Shown here in pieces: positions 56,678-64,000 of a stretch of 64,000 nt of DNA. The position numbers and the translations under genes are program-made. Below the pieces are notes generated by a model. It was not told the DNA's origin and did not search any database. It saw nothing but the letters and a program-made list of their open reading frames with translations. Source of the DNA: Desulfovibrio gilichinskyi (GTDB taxonomy: Bacteria > Desulfobacterota > Desulfovibrionia > Desulfovibrionales > Desulfovibrionaceae); assembly GCF_900177375.1 (NCBI RefSeq), contig NZ_FWZU01000004.1, positions 1 to 64,000 of the forward strand. Direction: 5' to 3'. Each line of letters opens with the position of its first letter. Position 1 is the stretch's first letter.

Positions 56678-57853
56678 ATGAAAATTTCTGAAAGACTTAT
56701 GAGAGCAAAGCCGTCCGCAACATTGGCGGTCAATGCAAAAGCACAGGAACTGCGCGCACAGGGCAAGGAAATTGTCAGCCTGGCAGTCGGCGAACCTGAT
56801 TTCCCGACTCCGCAGCATGTTTGTGATGCTATGAAGAAAGCTGTCGATGAAGGGTTTACCCGTTATACTCCGGTTCCGGGTATGCCGCAGTTGCGCACAG
56901 CTGTTGCCGATTATTACCAGAAATTTTATAATGTTACCGCTAAAGCAGAAAACACGATTATTACAAACGGCGGAAAGCATGCCCTGTATAATCTGTTCAT
57001 GGCCTTGATTGATCCGGGCGATGAAGTTCTCATTCCTGCTCCTTACTGGGTAAGCTATCCTCCAATGGTTGAGCTTGCAGAAGGTAAGCCGGTAATAGTC
57101 CCGACACGCGCAAAGGCCGGATTTCTTGCCAGTATCGAAGATTTGGAAGCAGCTTGTACTTCCAGAACAAAACTTCTTGTTTTAAACACTCCTTCAAACC
57201 CGACCGGTGCTCATTATCCTCAGGATCAACTGACTGAAATTGCTGAGTGGGCAAGAAAAAAAGGTATATTCATCGTTTCAGACGAAGTTTATGACAGACT
57301 TGTTTACAAACCTGCTTCATATTCAACTCTTTCTAATTTTTGGGAAAAATACCCAGAAGATGTTGCAATTGTAGGCGCATTATCTAAAAGTTTCAGTATG
57401 ACTGGCTGGCGCATCGGTTCTGCTCTTGCACATCCTGATTTAGTAAAAGCAATGGTTAAAATTCAAGGACAGTCCACATCAAACGTAAACTCCATGGCTC
57501 AGAAAGCCGCTATAGCTGCGTTTGAAGGTCCATGGGATTTAATTGAGAAAATGACAACAGCTTTCCAGAGACGCAGGGATTTTGCTCATGCAATAATTTC
57601 TTCATGGCCCGGCGTTGTCTGTCCCAAGCCGGACGGGGCTTTTTATATGTTCCCTGTTTTAAATGGTTTTTATGACGAGGAAACTCCTGACTCAGCTTCC
57701 ATGTGTACAAAAATACTGGAAGAAGCCGGTATTGCCCTCGTCCCCGGTTCCGCTTTCGGTGATGACCGTTGTATCCGCTTTTCTTACGCTCTTGATGATG
57801 AAATTCTTAAGAATGCGCTGGAAAAAGTCGGTAAAGTATTGATGAAAAAATAA
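56678..57853 (+). CDS. class I aspartate aminotransferase
   Basis: 391 residues, fold type I PLP enzyme of the Ib aspartate aminotransferase kind. VSLAVGEPDFPTPQHV, YTPVPGMPQLRTAVADYYQK, NTPSNPTGAHY, SDEVYDRLVYK and the PLP lysine in GALSKSFSMTGWRIG are present, with the carboxylate-binding Arg near RIRFS-like CIRFSYALDD. It moves amino groups between aspartate and 2-oxoglutarate. A related role with aromatic or prephenate substrates is possible. A CAGCAGGAAAG site precedes the ATG. Confidence 0.88.
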   Translation: MKISERLMRAKPSATLAVNAKAQELRAQGKEIVSLAVGEPDFPTPQHVCDAMKKAVDEGFTRYTPVPGMPQLRTAVADYYQKFYNVTAKAENTIITNGGKHALYNLFMALIDPGDEVLIPAPYWVSYPPMVELAEGKPVIVPTRAKAGFLASIEDLEAACTSRTKLLVLNTPSNPTGAHYPQDQLTEIAEWARKKGIFIVSDEVYDRLVYKPASYSTLSNFWEKYPEDVAIVGALSKSFSMTGWRIGSALAHPDLVKAMVKIQGQSTSNVNSMAQKAAIAAFEGPWDLIEKMTTAFQRRRDFAHAIISSWPGVVCPKPDGAFYMFPVLNGFYDEETPDSASMCTKILEEAGIALVPGSAFGDDRCIRFSYALDDEILKNALEKVGKVLMKK

Positions 57854-57896
57854 AATGTTCGTAAAGATAGTCATATTTGATTAGTATAGGCTCTTG

Positions 57897-57925
57897 CCTC
57901 TCCCGGAGAATATTTCCGGGAGAGG
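57897..57925 (+). other. hairpin between aminotransferase and pgi genes
   Basis: CCTCTCCCGGA (57897-57907) pairs with TCCGGGAGAGG (57915-57925), 11 bp. The flank is not T-rich, so it may be a pgi leader structure or weak terminator. Confidence 0.55.
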
Positions 57926-57955
57926 ATTACGAACCCTTAATAGCGGAGATCGAGT

Positions 57956-59299
57956 ATGGCATCGAACATTATTGACTGGACTGACAGTTGGCAGGATAAG
58001 CTTGATATAAAATCAAAGTATGCATCTGCTGAAGCTATTTCCGGCAGATTCAGCAAAGAAGTTGCCGAAGGTAAACTCCCTTTTTGTTCCATGCCGTACA
58101 TGGCGGAACTTTTATATGATCTTGAAGGCTTAGAGAGCTACGTTAAAGGATTCGAGCACATGCTGCTGCTCGGAATCGGCGGTTCCGCACTCGGAGCCAG
58201 AGCGTTACAGAAAGCTTTTTTCTCAGCGCAGGACGAACCTTGTCATGAAGGTCCATGGTTTTGGATAGGAGACAACGTTTGCGCAAAAACTCTTGAATCT
58301 TATCTCGAAAAACTCCCTCTTGAAAAAACACTTATTGCAGTTGTTTCCAAATCAGGCGGAACAATTGAAACTATCAGCCAATATTTTCTCATTCGCAAAA
58401 AAATGAAGCAGAAAATGGGTGATAAGTGGAATCGTAATTTTCTTTTTGTTACCGACAAAAAAAACGGTTTCCTTCGTGAACAGGCTGATGAATTATCCAT
58501 CAAAACTTTAGAAGTTCCTGACAACCTGGGCGGAAGATATTCCGTTTTGTCAGCTGTAGGACTGCTGCCGGCCATGTTTATGGGTATTGATTACCGCTTG
58601 CTTGTGGAAGGTGCATCCGCCATCCTCGCTCCGCTTGCTTCACCGGAGCTTAGCAGTGAAGCCTTACTGAAACATCCCTCGTACAAGTTAGCCTGTTGGA
58701 ACGCTGCGCTTATGGAAAAAGGTTACAATGAGCTGATATTTTTCTCTTATATTCCGCAATGGGCCTGTTTCGGTCAGTGGTTTGCGCAGCTATGGGCAGA
58801 AAGTTTGGGCAAAGAAGGCAAGGGCAGCCAGCCTATTCCGGCAGTCGGGGCAACTGATCAGCATTCTGTTAATCAGATGTTTTTGGACGGGCCGCGCAAT
58901 AAGGGATGCCTGTTTTTAACCTGTGATTCTCTTGCTGACGGCGAAAAATTTGTCGAGGATATCCCTGATAAGTTTTCATATATCAAAGGGAAAAATTTCG
59001 GTGATTTGATTCATGCTGAAGGATTAGGAACTAAAATGGCTTTATCGGCCAACAAAGTTCCTCTTGTAGAAATAAAAATGGCTGAGTCGTCTGAAGAATG
59101 CGCCGGCCGCATGATGGGACTTCTTATGGCGGCCACTATTTTCACAGGTTGGTTGATGGGCATCAATCCTGTAGACCAGCCTGCTGTTGAACTTGGTAAG
59201 CGATTAGCCAAAGCGCGCCTCGGAGCTGACGGATTGCAGGATGAGAAAAATGATCTCGAAGCTTTTTTGAGCGTAAAACGTGAAGAACAAGTTTTTTAG
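57956..59299 (+). CDS. pgi: glucose-6-phosphate isomerase
   Basis: 447 residues, the shorter bacterial PGI type. LLGIGGSALGARALQ and VVSKSGGTIETISQY bind the sugar phosphate, and GATDQHSVNQMFLDGP has the signature. Interconverts glucose-6-P and fructose-6-P. It starts at ATG 57956 with GGAG upstream and is monocistronic. Confidence 0.93.
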   Translation: MASNIIDWTDSWQDKLDIKSKYASAEAISGRFSKEVAEGKLPFCSMPYMAELLYDLEGLESYVKGFEHMLLLGIGGSALGARALQKAFFSAQDEPCHEGPWFWIGDNVCAKTLESYLEKLPLEKTLIAVVSKSGGTIETISQYFLIRKKMKQKMGDKWNRNFLFVTDKKNGFLREQADELSIKTLEVPDNLGGRYSVLSAVGLLPAMFMGIDYRLLVEGASAILAPLASPELSSEALLKHPSYKLACWNAALMEKGYNELIFFSYIPQWACFGQWFAQLWAESLGKEGKGSQPIPAVGATDQHSVNQMFLDGPRNKGCLFLTCDSLADGEKFVEDIPDKFSYIKGKNFGDLIHAEGLGTKMALSANKVPLVEIKMAESSEECAGRMMGLLMAATIFTGWLMGINPVDQPAVELGKRLAKARLGADGLQDEKNDLEAFLSVKREEQVF

Positions 59300-59318
59300 T
59301 GGATAATGAGATATTTTC

Positions 59319-59375
59319 TGCCTCCGGCGGCTTAAACCCTTTTGGGAAAAGGGTTTAAGAATCCTAAAACTTTTT
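59319..59375. repeat. Desulfovibrio-type intergenic hairpin repeat
   Basis: CTGCCTCCGGCGGC leads into a 13-bp perfect stem, CTTAAACCCTTTT (59331-59343) with AAAAGGGTTTAAG (59347-59359), then AATCCTAAAACTTTTT. The order CCTCCGGCGGC, hairpin, ccAAAACTTTTT recalls a repeat abundant between genes in Desulfovibrio genomes. It probably terminates pgi. Confidence 0.6.
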
Positions 59376-59402
59376 ATTAAAGAAGAGTTTTGCAATTAAA
59401 AA

Positions 59403-59470
59403 AAATCGGTCATTCATTTTATAGTTTTTTAAAAAATCGGTCGTTCATATTAATGGATGACCGATTTGAT
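59403..59470. terminator. repeat and hairpin TCGGTCRTTCAT
   Basis: ATCGGTCATTCATT near 59404 is repeated as ATCGGTCGTTCAT near 59436. The second pairs with ATGGATGACCGATTT (59453-59467), 15 positions with two wobbles, forming a hairpin followed by T-rich sequence. The rest of the gap to 59608 shows no gene. Confidence 0.5.
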
Positions 59471-59608
59471 TTTGTTGCATAAGACTAATAAAGAATATTT
59501 CAAAAGATCAGTCTAAACTAAAAGTTTTTGGAGATTTTTAAGAGCCTTTTTTTTAAAAGGATATTAAATCGCCAGAGCCTATTGTTTTTAAATCAGGAGT
59601 TTTAACAT

Positions 59609-61042
59609 TTGGATTCTAAAGCTAAAGATCCACAGATTCAGTCGTTTCAATTAGTTAAGTTGCTATCATGGACGCTCTTGGTCGTAATTGTAGCTAGTAG
59701 TTTAGGGCTTTCTGTTTTTCTTGCAAAACATGCGGATGAAACTCTTCTGGAAAAACAGAAGGAATTTGCTTTGTTGCAGGCTGAAAACCTTAATCATCAA
59801 ATATATAGAAGATTTATTCTTCCGACAGTTATCGGTTATGGTAAAATAGGGCTTAAAAATGAAGAACAGATGACTCGGCTGGATCAGGTTATCCGTTCCA
59901 CAATTCACAGTTTTAAAGTCAGCGAAGTAAGAATTTACGATCCTAATCTTATTGTTTCGTATTCGTTGAATAAGGAAAATATCGGTAAGACAAATTTAGG
60001 CGGCGAGCTTATTAAAAATGTTATCGACAGCGGTAAGCCTAAATATGAATTTATAAGTAAAGAATCTACAGTCGAAGCAATTTTTGATTTTAACATGCGC
60101 CCGGGAACGATGCTTTTAAAGATTGTTTATCCGCTGCGTTCCGAACAGAGTTTGAAAATTGATGAGAATATAATTATAGGTGCTTTGGTCTTTACTCAGG
60201 ACATTACAGAGGATTATCAGTCTGTTATAAATTTTGAAAGATTGATTCTTTTTACCTCTTGTTGCTCGGCACTTATTTTGTTTGCAACTATCATGGCAAT
60301 CATCAAACGCGCTGATATAATTAACCAACAACGTATTAAAGATCGCCAGCTTTTTGAGAAAGAACTTAACCAGAGTGAAAAGCTTGCAAGTATCGGGCGA
60401 ATGGTTTCCGGCGTTGCACATGAAATACGTAATCCTCTTGGAATAATAAGTTCGAGTTCAGAATTGCTTCTTAAAAGAATGAAAGAGGCTGATCCGATAA
60501 ATATCAAAATACTTTCGGCTATTCATGAGGAATGCAAAAGACTGAGTAGAACTGTCAGTGATTTTCTGGATTATGCAAGACCGCGTAAACTCACTTTAGT
60601 TTCAATTGATCCGGCTGAGTTACTAGATAAAATAGCTGTATTTATGGATGCGAATTGTCATGAAAGCGGCATTGAAATTAAACGTGAGTATGTGCATGGA
60701 CACATAGTATGCGCTGATGAAGATTTGCTATACCGGGCTTTTTATAATCTTGTAGGAAACGCTGTGCAGGCTGTTGAGAAAAACGGCTGTATACATATTT
60801 CCATAAAAGAAGTTGCAGACGGGATATCAGTTGTTTTTTCTGATACAGGGCCTGGTTTTAAATCTGAAATAGTCGACAAAGTTAAAGATCCTTTTTTTAC
60901 AACCAAAGACAGTGGCACAGGGCTGGGGCTTGCCATTGTTAATAATATTGTGAAAAGCCATGATGGACGGTTTACTTTAGGAAATAATCCAGAAGGCGGG
61001 GCGCGGTTAGAAGTATTTTTATCCACAAAACATGAGTGTTAG
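59609..61042 (+). CDS. membrane sensor histidine kinase (NtrB/ZraS type)
   Basis: 477 residues from TTG 59609 with AGGAG upstream. Helix 1 (about 17-38), an extracellular sensor region (about 40-205) and helix 2 (about 210-232) precede the DHp domain with H271 in VSGVAHEIRNPLGIISSS. The ATPase domain has NLVGNAVQAVEKNG, FSDTGPGFKSEI and GTGLGLAIVNNIVKSHDG. It lies 47 bases before an NtrC-type regulator, its obvious partner. The signal is unknown. Confidence 0.9.
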   Translation: MDSKAKDPQIQSFQLVKLLSWTLLVVIVASSLGLSVFLAKHADETLLEKQKEFALLQAENLNHQIYRRFILPTVIGYGKIGLKNEEQMTRLDQVIRSTIHSFKVSEVRIYDPNLIVSYSLNKENIGKTNLGGELIKNVIDSGKPKYEFISKESTVEAIFDFNMRPGTMLLKIVYPLRSEQSLKIDENIIIGALVFTQDITEDYQSVINFERLILFTSCCSALILFATIMAIIKRADIINQQRIKDRQLFEKELNQSEKLASIGRMVSGVAHEIRNPLGIISSSSELLLKRMKEADPINIKILSAIHEECKRLSRTVSDFLDYARPRKLTLVSIDPAELLDKIAVFMDANCHESGIEIKREYVHGHIVCADEDLLYRAFYNLVGNAVQAVEKNGCIHISIKEVADGISVVFSDTGPGFKSEIVDKVKDPFFTTKDSGTGLGLAIVNNIVKSHDGRFTLGNNPEGGARLEVFLSTKHEC

Positions 61043-61089
61043 CATTTAATTGGGTGCTGATTTAAAAATTTTGAATAGAGTGTAAAATT

Positions 61090-62463
61090 ATGGCTACTAA
61101 TATTTTGATACTTGATGATGAACTGAACTACCTTCTCATTTTGGAAGCAATGCTTTCAGATGAAGGGTATAAGATTACTGCGCTTTCAGACCCCGAAACA
61201 GGGTTGGCTTTTCTTGATGAATCAGAAGTTGATCTGGTTATAACCGATATGAAGATGCCCAAGCTTACCGGAAGCGATGTGCTGGCACATGTTAAAAAGA
61301 ATTTTCCATACATCCCTGTGATAATTATGACTGCGTTCGGGTCTATTGAATCAGCTGTTGAAGCCATGAAAATAGGGGCTTTTGACTATATTACCAAGCC
61401 GTTCGCCAATGAAGAGTTGCTGCTTTCAGTCACTAAAGCGGCTCAATTTGCAAAAACGCAGCAGGAAAATAGAATGCTGCGTGAACAGATTAAAGATCGC
61501 TATTCTCCGAACAATATCATCGGCCGTTCAAAACCGATGCTTCATGTTTTTGAAATGATTCATAAGGCTGCCCCCGGTAATTCCACAGTTCTTATTACCG
61601 GAGAATCCGGTACCGGTAAGGAGTTGGTTGCGCAGGCTTTACATCAATCTTCCCCGCGCTGTGATAATCCTTTTGTTTCGGTAAACTGCATGGCTTTGAG
61701 CGCAGGAGTTCTTGAAAGCGAACTCTTTGGTCATGAGAAGGGGTCTTTCACCGGGGCAGTGGCTCTAAGGCGCGGACGCTTTGAAATGGCTGATAAGGGC
61801 ACATTGTTTCTGGATGAGATAGGTGAACTTTCTCATGATATGCAGGTTAAACTTTTAAGAGTCTTGCAGGAAAAAACAATTGAACGTGTCGGCGGAGTTG
61901 ATTCGATTAAAATTGATATCCGCATTGTTGCAGCGACTAATAAAAATTTAAAGCAGGCTGTTGAAAACGGTACTTTCCGCGAAGATCTTTACTACAGGTT
62001 AAATGTTGTAAGTATTGAACTGCCTCCTCTTCGTGAGCGCAGGGAAGACATTCCTTTTATGATTGATCATTTTCTGGCTAAGTATTCTGCTGATAATAAT
62101 AAAACATTTGAAGGTTTTTCACCAGCTGCGATGGATTATATGTCTGCCTATGAATGGCCGGGAAACGTTCGCCAACTTCAAAATGTTATTGAACGGTGCG
62201 TTGTTCTTACTTCAGGTACAGTGATTAAAACTGACGATCTTCCTGCTGAAATTAAAGACGAAGAAACACAGTTTAAAAGTGCTGTCGATTTGTTGCCGAC
62301 CAAAATAAATCTGGCTCAGGCTTTAGATAAAATTGAAGCAACGCTTGTCCGCAGAGCTTTGGTGCAAAGTAATTTTGTTAAAGTAGACGCCGCAGAAATG
62401 CTGGGCCTTTCTAAAAGTCTGCTTCAGTACAAGCTTAAAAAATACAATATAAGCGGGAAGTAA
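61090..62463 (+). CDS. NtrC-family sigma54 response regulator
   Basis: 457 residues: receiver (about 1-120, phosphoacceptor D53 in ITDMKMP), AAA+ sigma54-activation domain with GESGTGKELVAQALH and the sigma54 loop GHEKGSFTGAVALRRGRFEM, then FLDEIGELSHDMQ, and a Fis-type HTH at the end (AAEMLGLSKSLLQYKLKKYN). It activates sigma54 promoters when phosphorylated by the adjacent kinase. Targets are not evident; no sigma54 promoter with GG-N10-GC was located nearby. Confidence 0.92.
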   Translation: MATNILILDDELNYLLILEAMLSDEGYKITALSDPETGLAFLDESEVDLVITDMKMPKLTGSDVLAHVKKNFPYIPVIIMTAFGSIESAVEAMKIGAFDYITKPFANEELLLSVTKAAQFAKTQQENRMLREQIKDRYSPNNIIGRSKPMLHVFEMIHKAAPGNSTVLITGESGTGKELVAQALHQSSPRCDNPFVSVNCMALSAGVLESELFGHEKGSFTGAVALRRGRFEMADKGTLFLDEIGELSHDMQVKLLRVLQEKTIERVGGVDSIKIDIRIVAATNKNLKQAVENGTFREDLYYRLNVVSIELPPLRERREDIPFMIDHFLAKYSADNNKTFEGFSPAAMDYMSAYEWPGNVRQLQNVIERCVVLTSGTVIKTDDLPAEIKDEETQFKSAVDLLPTKINLAQALDKIEATLVRRALVQSNFVKVDAAEMLGLSKSLLQYKLKKYNISGK

Positions 62464-62472
62464 GCTTTCCGC

Positions 62473-63579
62473 TTACTCCTGAAAATCATAGACAGTATAG
62501 CTGCTCATAAGTTCCAGCAATATATACGGGCTGACGTTGTTTCTTATGCATATAACAGCGTCAGTTATCATTTTAAGCTTGATTTCAAGTTCCAGTGTAT
62601 ACGCTTTTTTGCGCTCGCTTAGTATCTTTTGCAGATATTCATCATCAATTTTTGCGAAAATCAGTGATAACCCTTTACGCAGAAATTGATCATCAACTTT
62701 CTGGGTGAATTTTTCCATTTCCGCATGTCCTTTTTCTTCCACCAGAAGCTTCAGTTTAAAAAGACTCATTGCAATATCTTCCGGTGGAAGGTGCTCCGTT
62801 ACTGACGGATAAAGCAGAAGAGGAGCGTGTTTTATTAAACGTTCCTTTATCGTTTCACTGTCCGAAAAGAATAGTGCGAATTTTGAAGATAGCTCATTTG
62901 ATTTTTGATTGCTGCTTAGCGAGAGAAGAAAAGTTTCAATTAAATCTGTCCGTTTTTTATAATCAGCTAAAATTTGAGAGCGTAATTTTTTTGATTCTTC
63001 AAGAACCTGTGCGTCGCTGTTGTCATCGATCGATAGTCTGAAAATTGATGAGCTGAATACGTCATCCAGCCGTTCTAAAATGAGATTTTGAACTTCAGGT
63101 TTCTTTCCGAAAAGACTTTTGTTGTTCTTTGCCGCCAGATTCCACCATGAAATAAGGTCGTGTAAGTCATTTTGATTGAAATTAAATATTGGGAGTGAAT
63201 CAGAAAAATTTATCATTTCTGCTGACATATCAAAAAAGGAAGCTTCAATATCTCCTGCTTGGCCCTGCCTGATGAATCCTGAGTTTACCAGATCTTCTAC
63301 TCTGTCAAGCAATGCTTCACAGGCTTGTTCAACATCAGTTAAAGAAAGCGGTAATTTTTCTGCGGCGTACGCATGTAGTAAAGAAGAAACTTTTTCCCGG
63401 CGGATTTTGTTTAAATTTGAAAGAATAATTTCCCGTGATTGGTCAGAAAAGGCAGCAAGTATTTTTGCTGTGGTTTCATTACTTATGTCACGGGTGAATA
63501 CTTCCTGAAGATAATAATCCGGCATCAATGTAAGTGATTCCAGCCTTTGATCGGTCTTGAGATCAGATATTTTGATCAT
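62473..63579 (-). CDS. conserved-looking helical protein of unknown function
   Basis: 368 residues from ATG 63579 (GGAG upstream), almost all alpha-helix, no signal or membrane segment. Segments such as LTLMPDYYLQEVFTRDIS and AFSDQSREIILSNLNKIRRE recall the helical modules of FliG, but the motor motifs (EHPQ, charged C-terminal face) are not seen. It is convergent with the NtrC regulator (9 bases apart) and upstream of nothing flagellar. No function is proposed. Confidence 0.65.
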   Translation of the reverse strand: MIKISDLKTDQRLESLTLMPDYYLQEVFTRDISNETTAKILAAFSDQSREIILSNLNKIRREKVSSLLHAYAAEKLPLSLTDVEQACEALLDRVEDLVNSGFIRQGQAGDIEASFFDMSAEMINFSDSLPIFNFNQNDLHDLISWWNLAAKNNKSLFGKKPEVQNLILERLDDVFSSSIFRLSIDDNSDAQVLEESKKLRSQILADYKKRTDLIETFLLSLSSNQKSNELSSKFALFFSDSETIKERLIKHAPLLLYPSVTEHLPPEDIAMSLFKLKLLVEEKGHAEMEKFTQKVDDQFLRKGLSLIFAKIDDEYLQKILSERKKAYTLELEIKLKMITDAVICIRNNVSPYILLELMSSYTVYDFQE

Positions 63580-63607
63580 GGAAATTTTCTCCGTTGTTCA
63601 TAAATTC

Positions 63608-63640
63608 AAAATCCCTTCCGCCGGTAGCGGAAGGGATTTT
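63608..63640. terminator. terminator
   Basis: AAAATCCCTTCCGC (63608-63621) pairs with GCGGAAGGGATTTT (63627-63640); it ends glnA on the minus strand. Confidence 0.88.
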
Positions 63641-63668
63641 GATATGTAGTCGTTTGTAACTGCGATAT

Positions 63669-64000
63669 TTAAAGAACCGGAAGGTATGTATTTAATTCAT
63701 ACTCAGTAACCTGAGTTCTGTAAGCATCCCATTCTTTGATTTTATTTTTGTATAGATTGCTGTGAATGTGATCGCCGAGACATTCTTTGACCAGTTCACT
63801 TTTCTTCATTGCCACTGCAGCTTCATATAAATTGCCGGGAAGAGCTGTGATTCCGTGTTCTGCGAGAGTCGGAGGATCCATTGCAAAAACGTTTTCTTCG
63901 ATAGGTGAAGGAAGTTTGTACCCTTCATCAATTCCCTTAAGGCCAGCTTCAAGCATAACAGCAAAGCATAGATACGGATTTGCTGCCGGATCAGGAGAGC
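63669..64000 (-). CDS. glnA: glutamine synthetase, C-terminal part (gene continues beyond the window)
   Basis: The frame is open to the window edge and reads SPDPAANPYLCFAVMLEAGL at its visible start, then GIDEGYKLPSPIEENVFAMD and ALPGNLYEAAVAMKKSELVK. This is the end of a GlnA catalytic domain. The final DAYRTQVTEYELNTYLPVL matches the family C-terminus of the GS I-alpha type, which lacks the adenylylation Tyr. About 110 of an expected 440 or more residues are present. The enzyme makes glutamine from glutamate and ammonia. Confidence 0.9.
   Translation of the reverse strand, partial: SPDPAANPYLCFAVMLEAGLKGIDEGYKLPSPIEENVFAMDPPTLAEHGITALPGNLYEAAVAMKKSELVKECLGDHIHSNLYKNKIKEWDAYRTQVTEYELNTYLPVL

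Noticed and set aside
56543-56980. 145-residue minus-strand frame over the start of the aminotransferase gene
   Set aside because: It is a shadow of the aminotransferase and its promoter region, with no domain or ribosome site.
49976-61027. TTATCCACA at 49976-49984 and 61019-61027 as DnaA boxes
   Set aside because: Both are single copies inside coding sequence, far from dnaA.

Overview
The window is about 60% AT and reads as a chromosomal segment of a sulfate-reducing deltaproteobacterium, most likely a marine member of the Desulfovibrionales. The pointers are the replication block dnaA-dnaN-gyrB-gyrA, a DUF39 homocysteine-biosynthesis gene next to dnaA, a tungsten-type aldehyde:ferredoxin oxidoreductase with a polyferredoxin, DsrE and MocR/LysE genes, and a hairpin repeat beginning CCTCCGGCGGC that I associate with Desulfovibrio intergenic regions. 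The genus is an inference.

Bases 1-7083 hold the most unusual locus. The 3' end of an RHS polymorphic-toxin gene enters from outside the window. It is followed by five displaced RHS tip cassettes on the same strand. Each cassette has a remnant of the RHS core (PDPLGFAGGDVDVYG... INFHDRTGLAGKSEGKE), a variable tip and a small membrane protein, the likely immunity protein. Five of the six units close with the same UUCG/UUCU hairpin terminator. Two tip families recur in the order A-B-C-B-B-A. The five immunity candidates of families A and B are membrane proteins with two CXXC knuckles. At least three displaced cassettes carry lesions or lack a start codon, so they look like silent donors.

Bases 7084-17658 hold a MocR regulator divergent from a LysE exporter with three direct-repeat operator sites, a beta-hydroxyacid dehydrogenase, and a four-gene FecBCD-type ABC operon ending in a ModA-like protein (probable oxyanion or metal uptake). 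A damaged LysR/permease pair follows. The permease is split, with its two ends lying either side of a BON-domain gene and a 33-residue lmo0937-type gene. A MarR/flavoprotein operon closes this part.

Bases 17682-24431 contain an arginine decarboxylase with two APC antiporters (AdiC-like and GadC-like), which together resemble an acid-resistance module. Several gene relics follow (chemoreceptor tail, internally deleted LysE), then two identical tRNA-Phe genes, each with its own terminator. Bases 24495-35386 are mixed metabolism and transport: aldehyde oxidoreductase and ferredoxin, fabD, a CheY-like protein, a secreted phytase-like PTP, an NSS transporter with its 31-residue small subunit, a bile-salt-hydrolase-family enzyme, a CDF exporter, a dienelactone hydrolase and a nitroreductase.

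Bases 35387-48240 contain a candidate small RNA of about 97 nt, a helicase that fuses MrfA-like and MrfB-like domains, a methyltransferase, and the leftward block dnaA, dnaN, gyrB, gyrA, TPR lipoprotein. Bases 48494-64000 are mostly core metabolism and cell division (DUF39, DMT transporter, flavoprotein reductase, HAD phosphatase, ilvD, ftsEX, aspartate aminotransferase, pgi), an NtrB/NtrC-type two-component pair, an unrecognised 368-residue protein and the 3' part of glnA.
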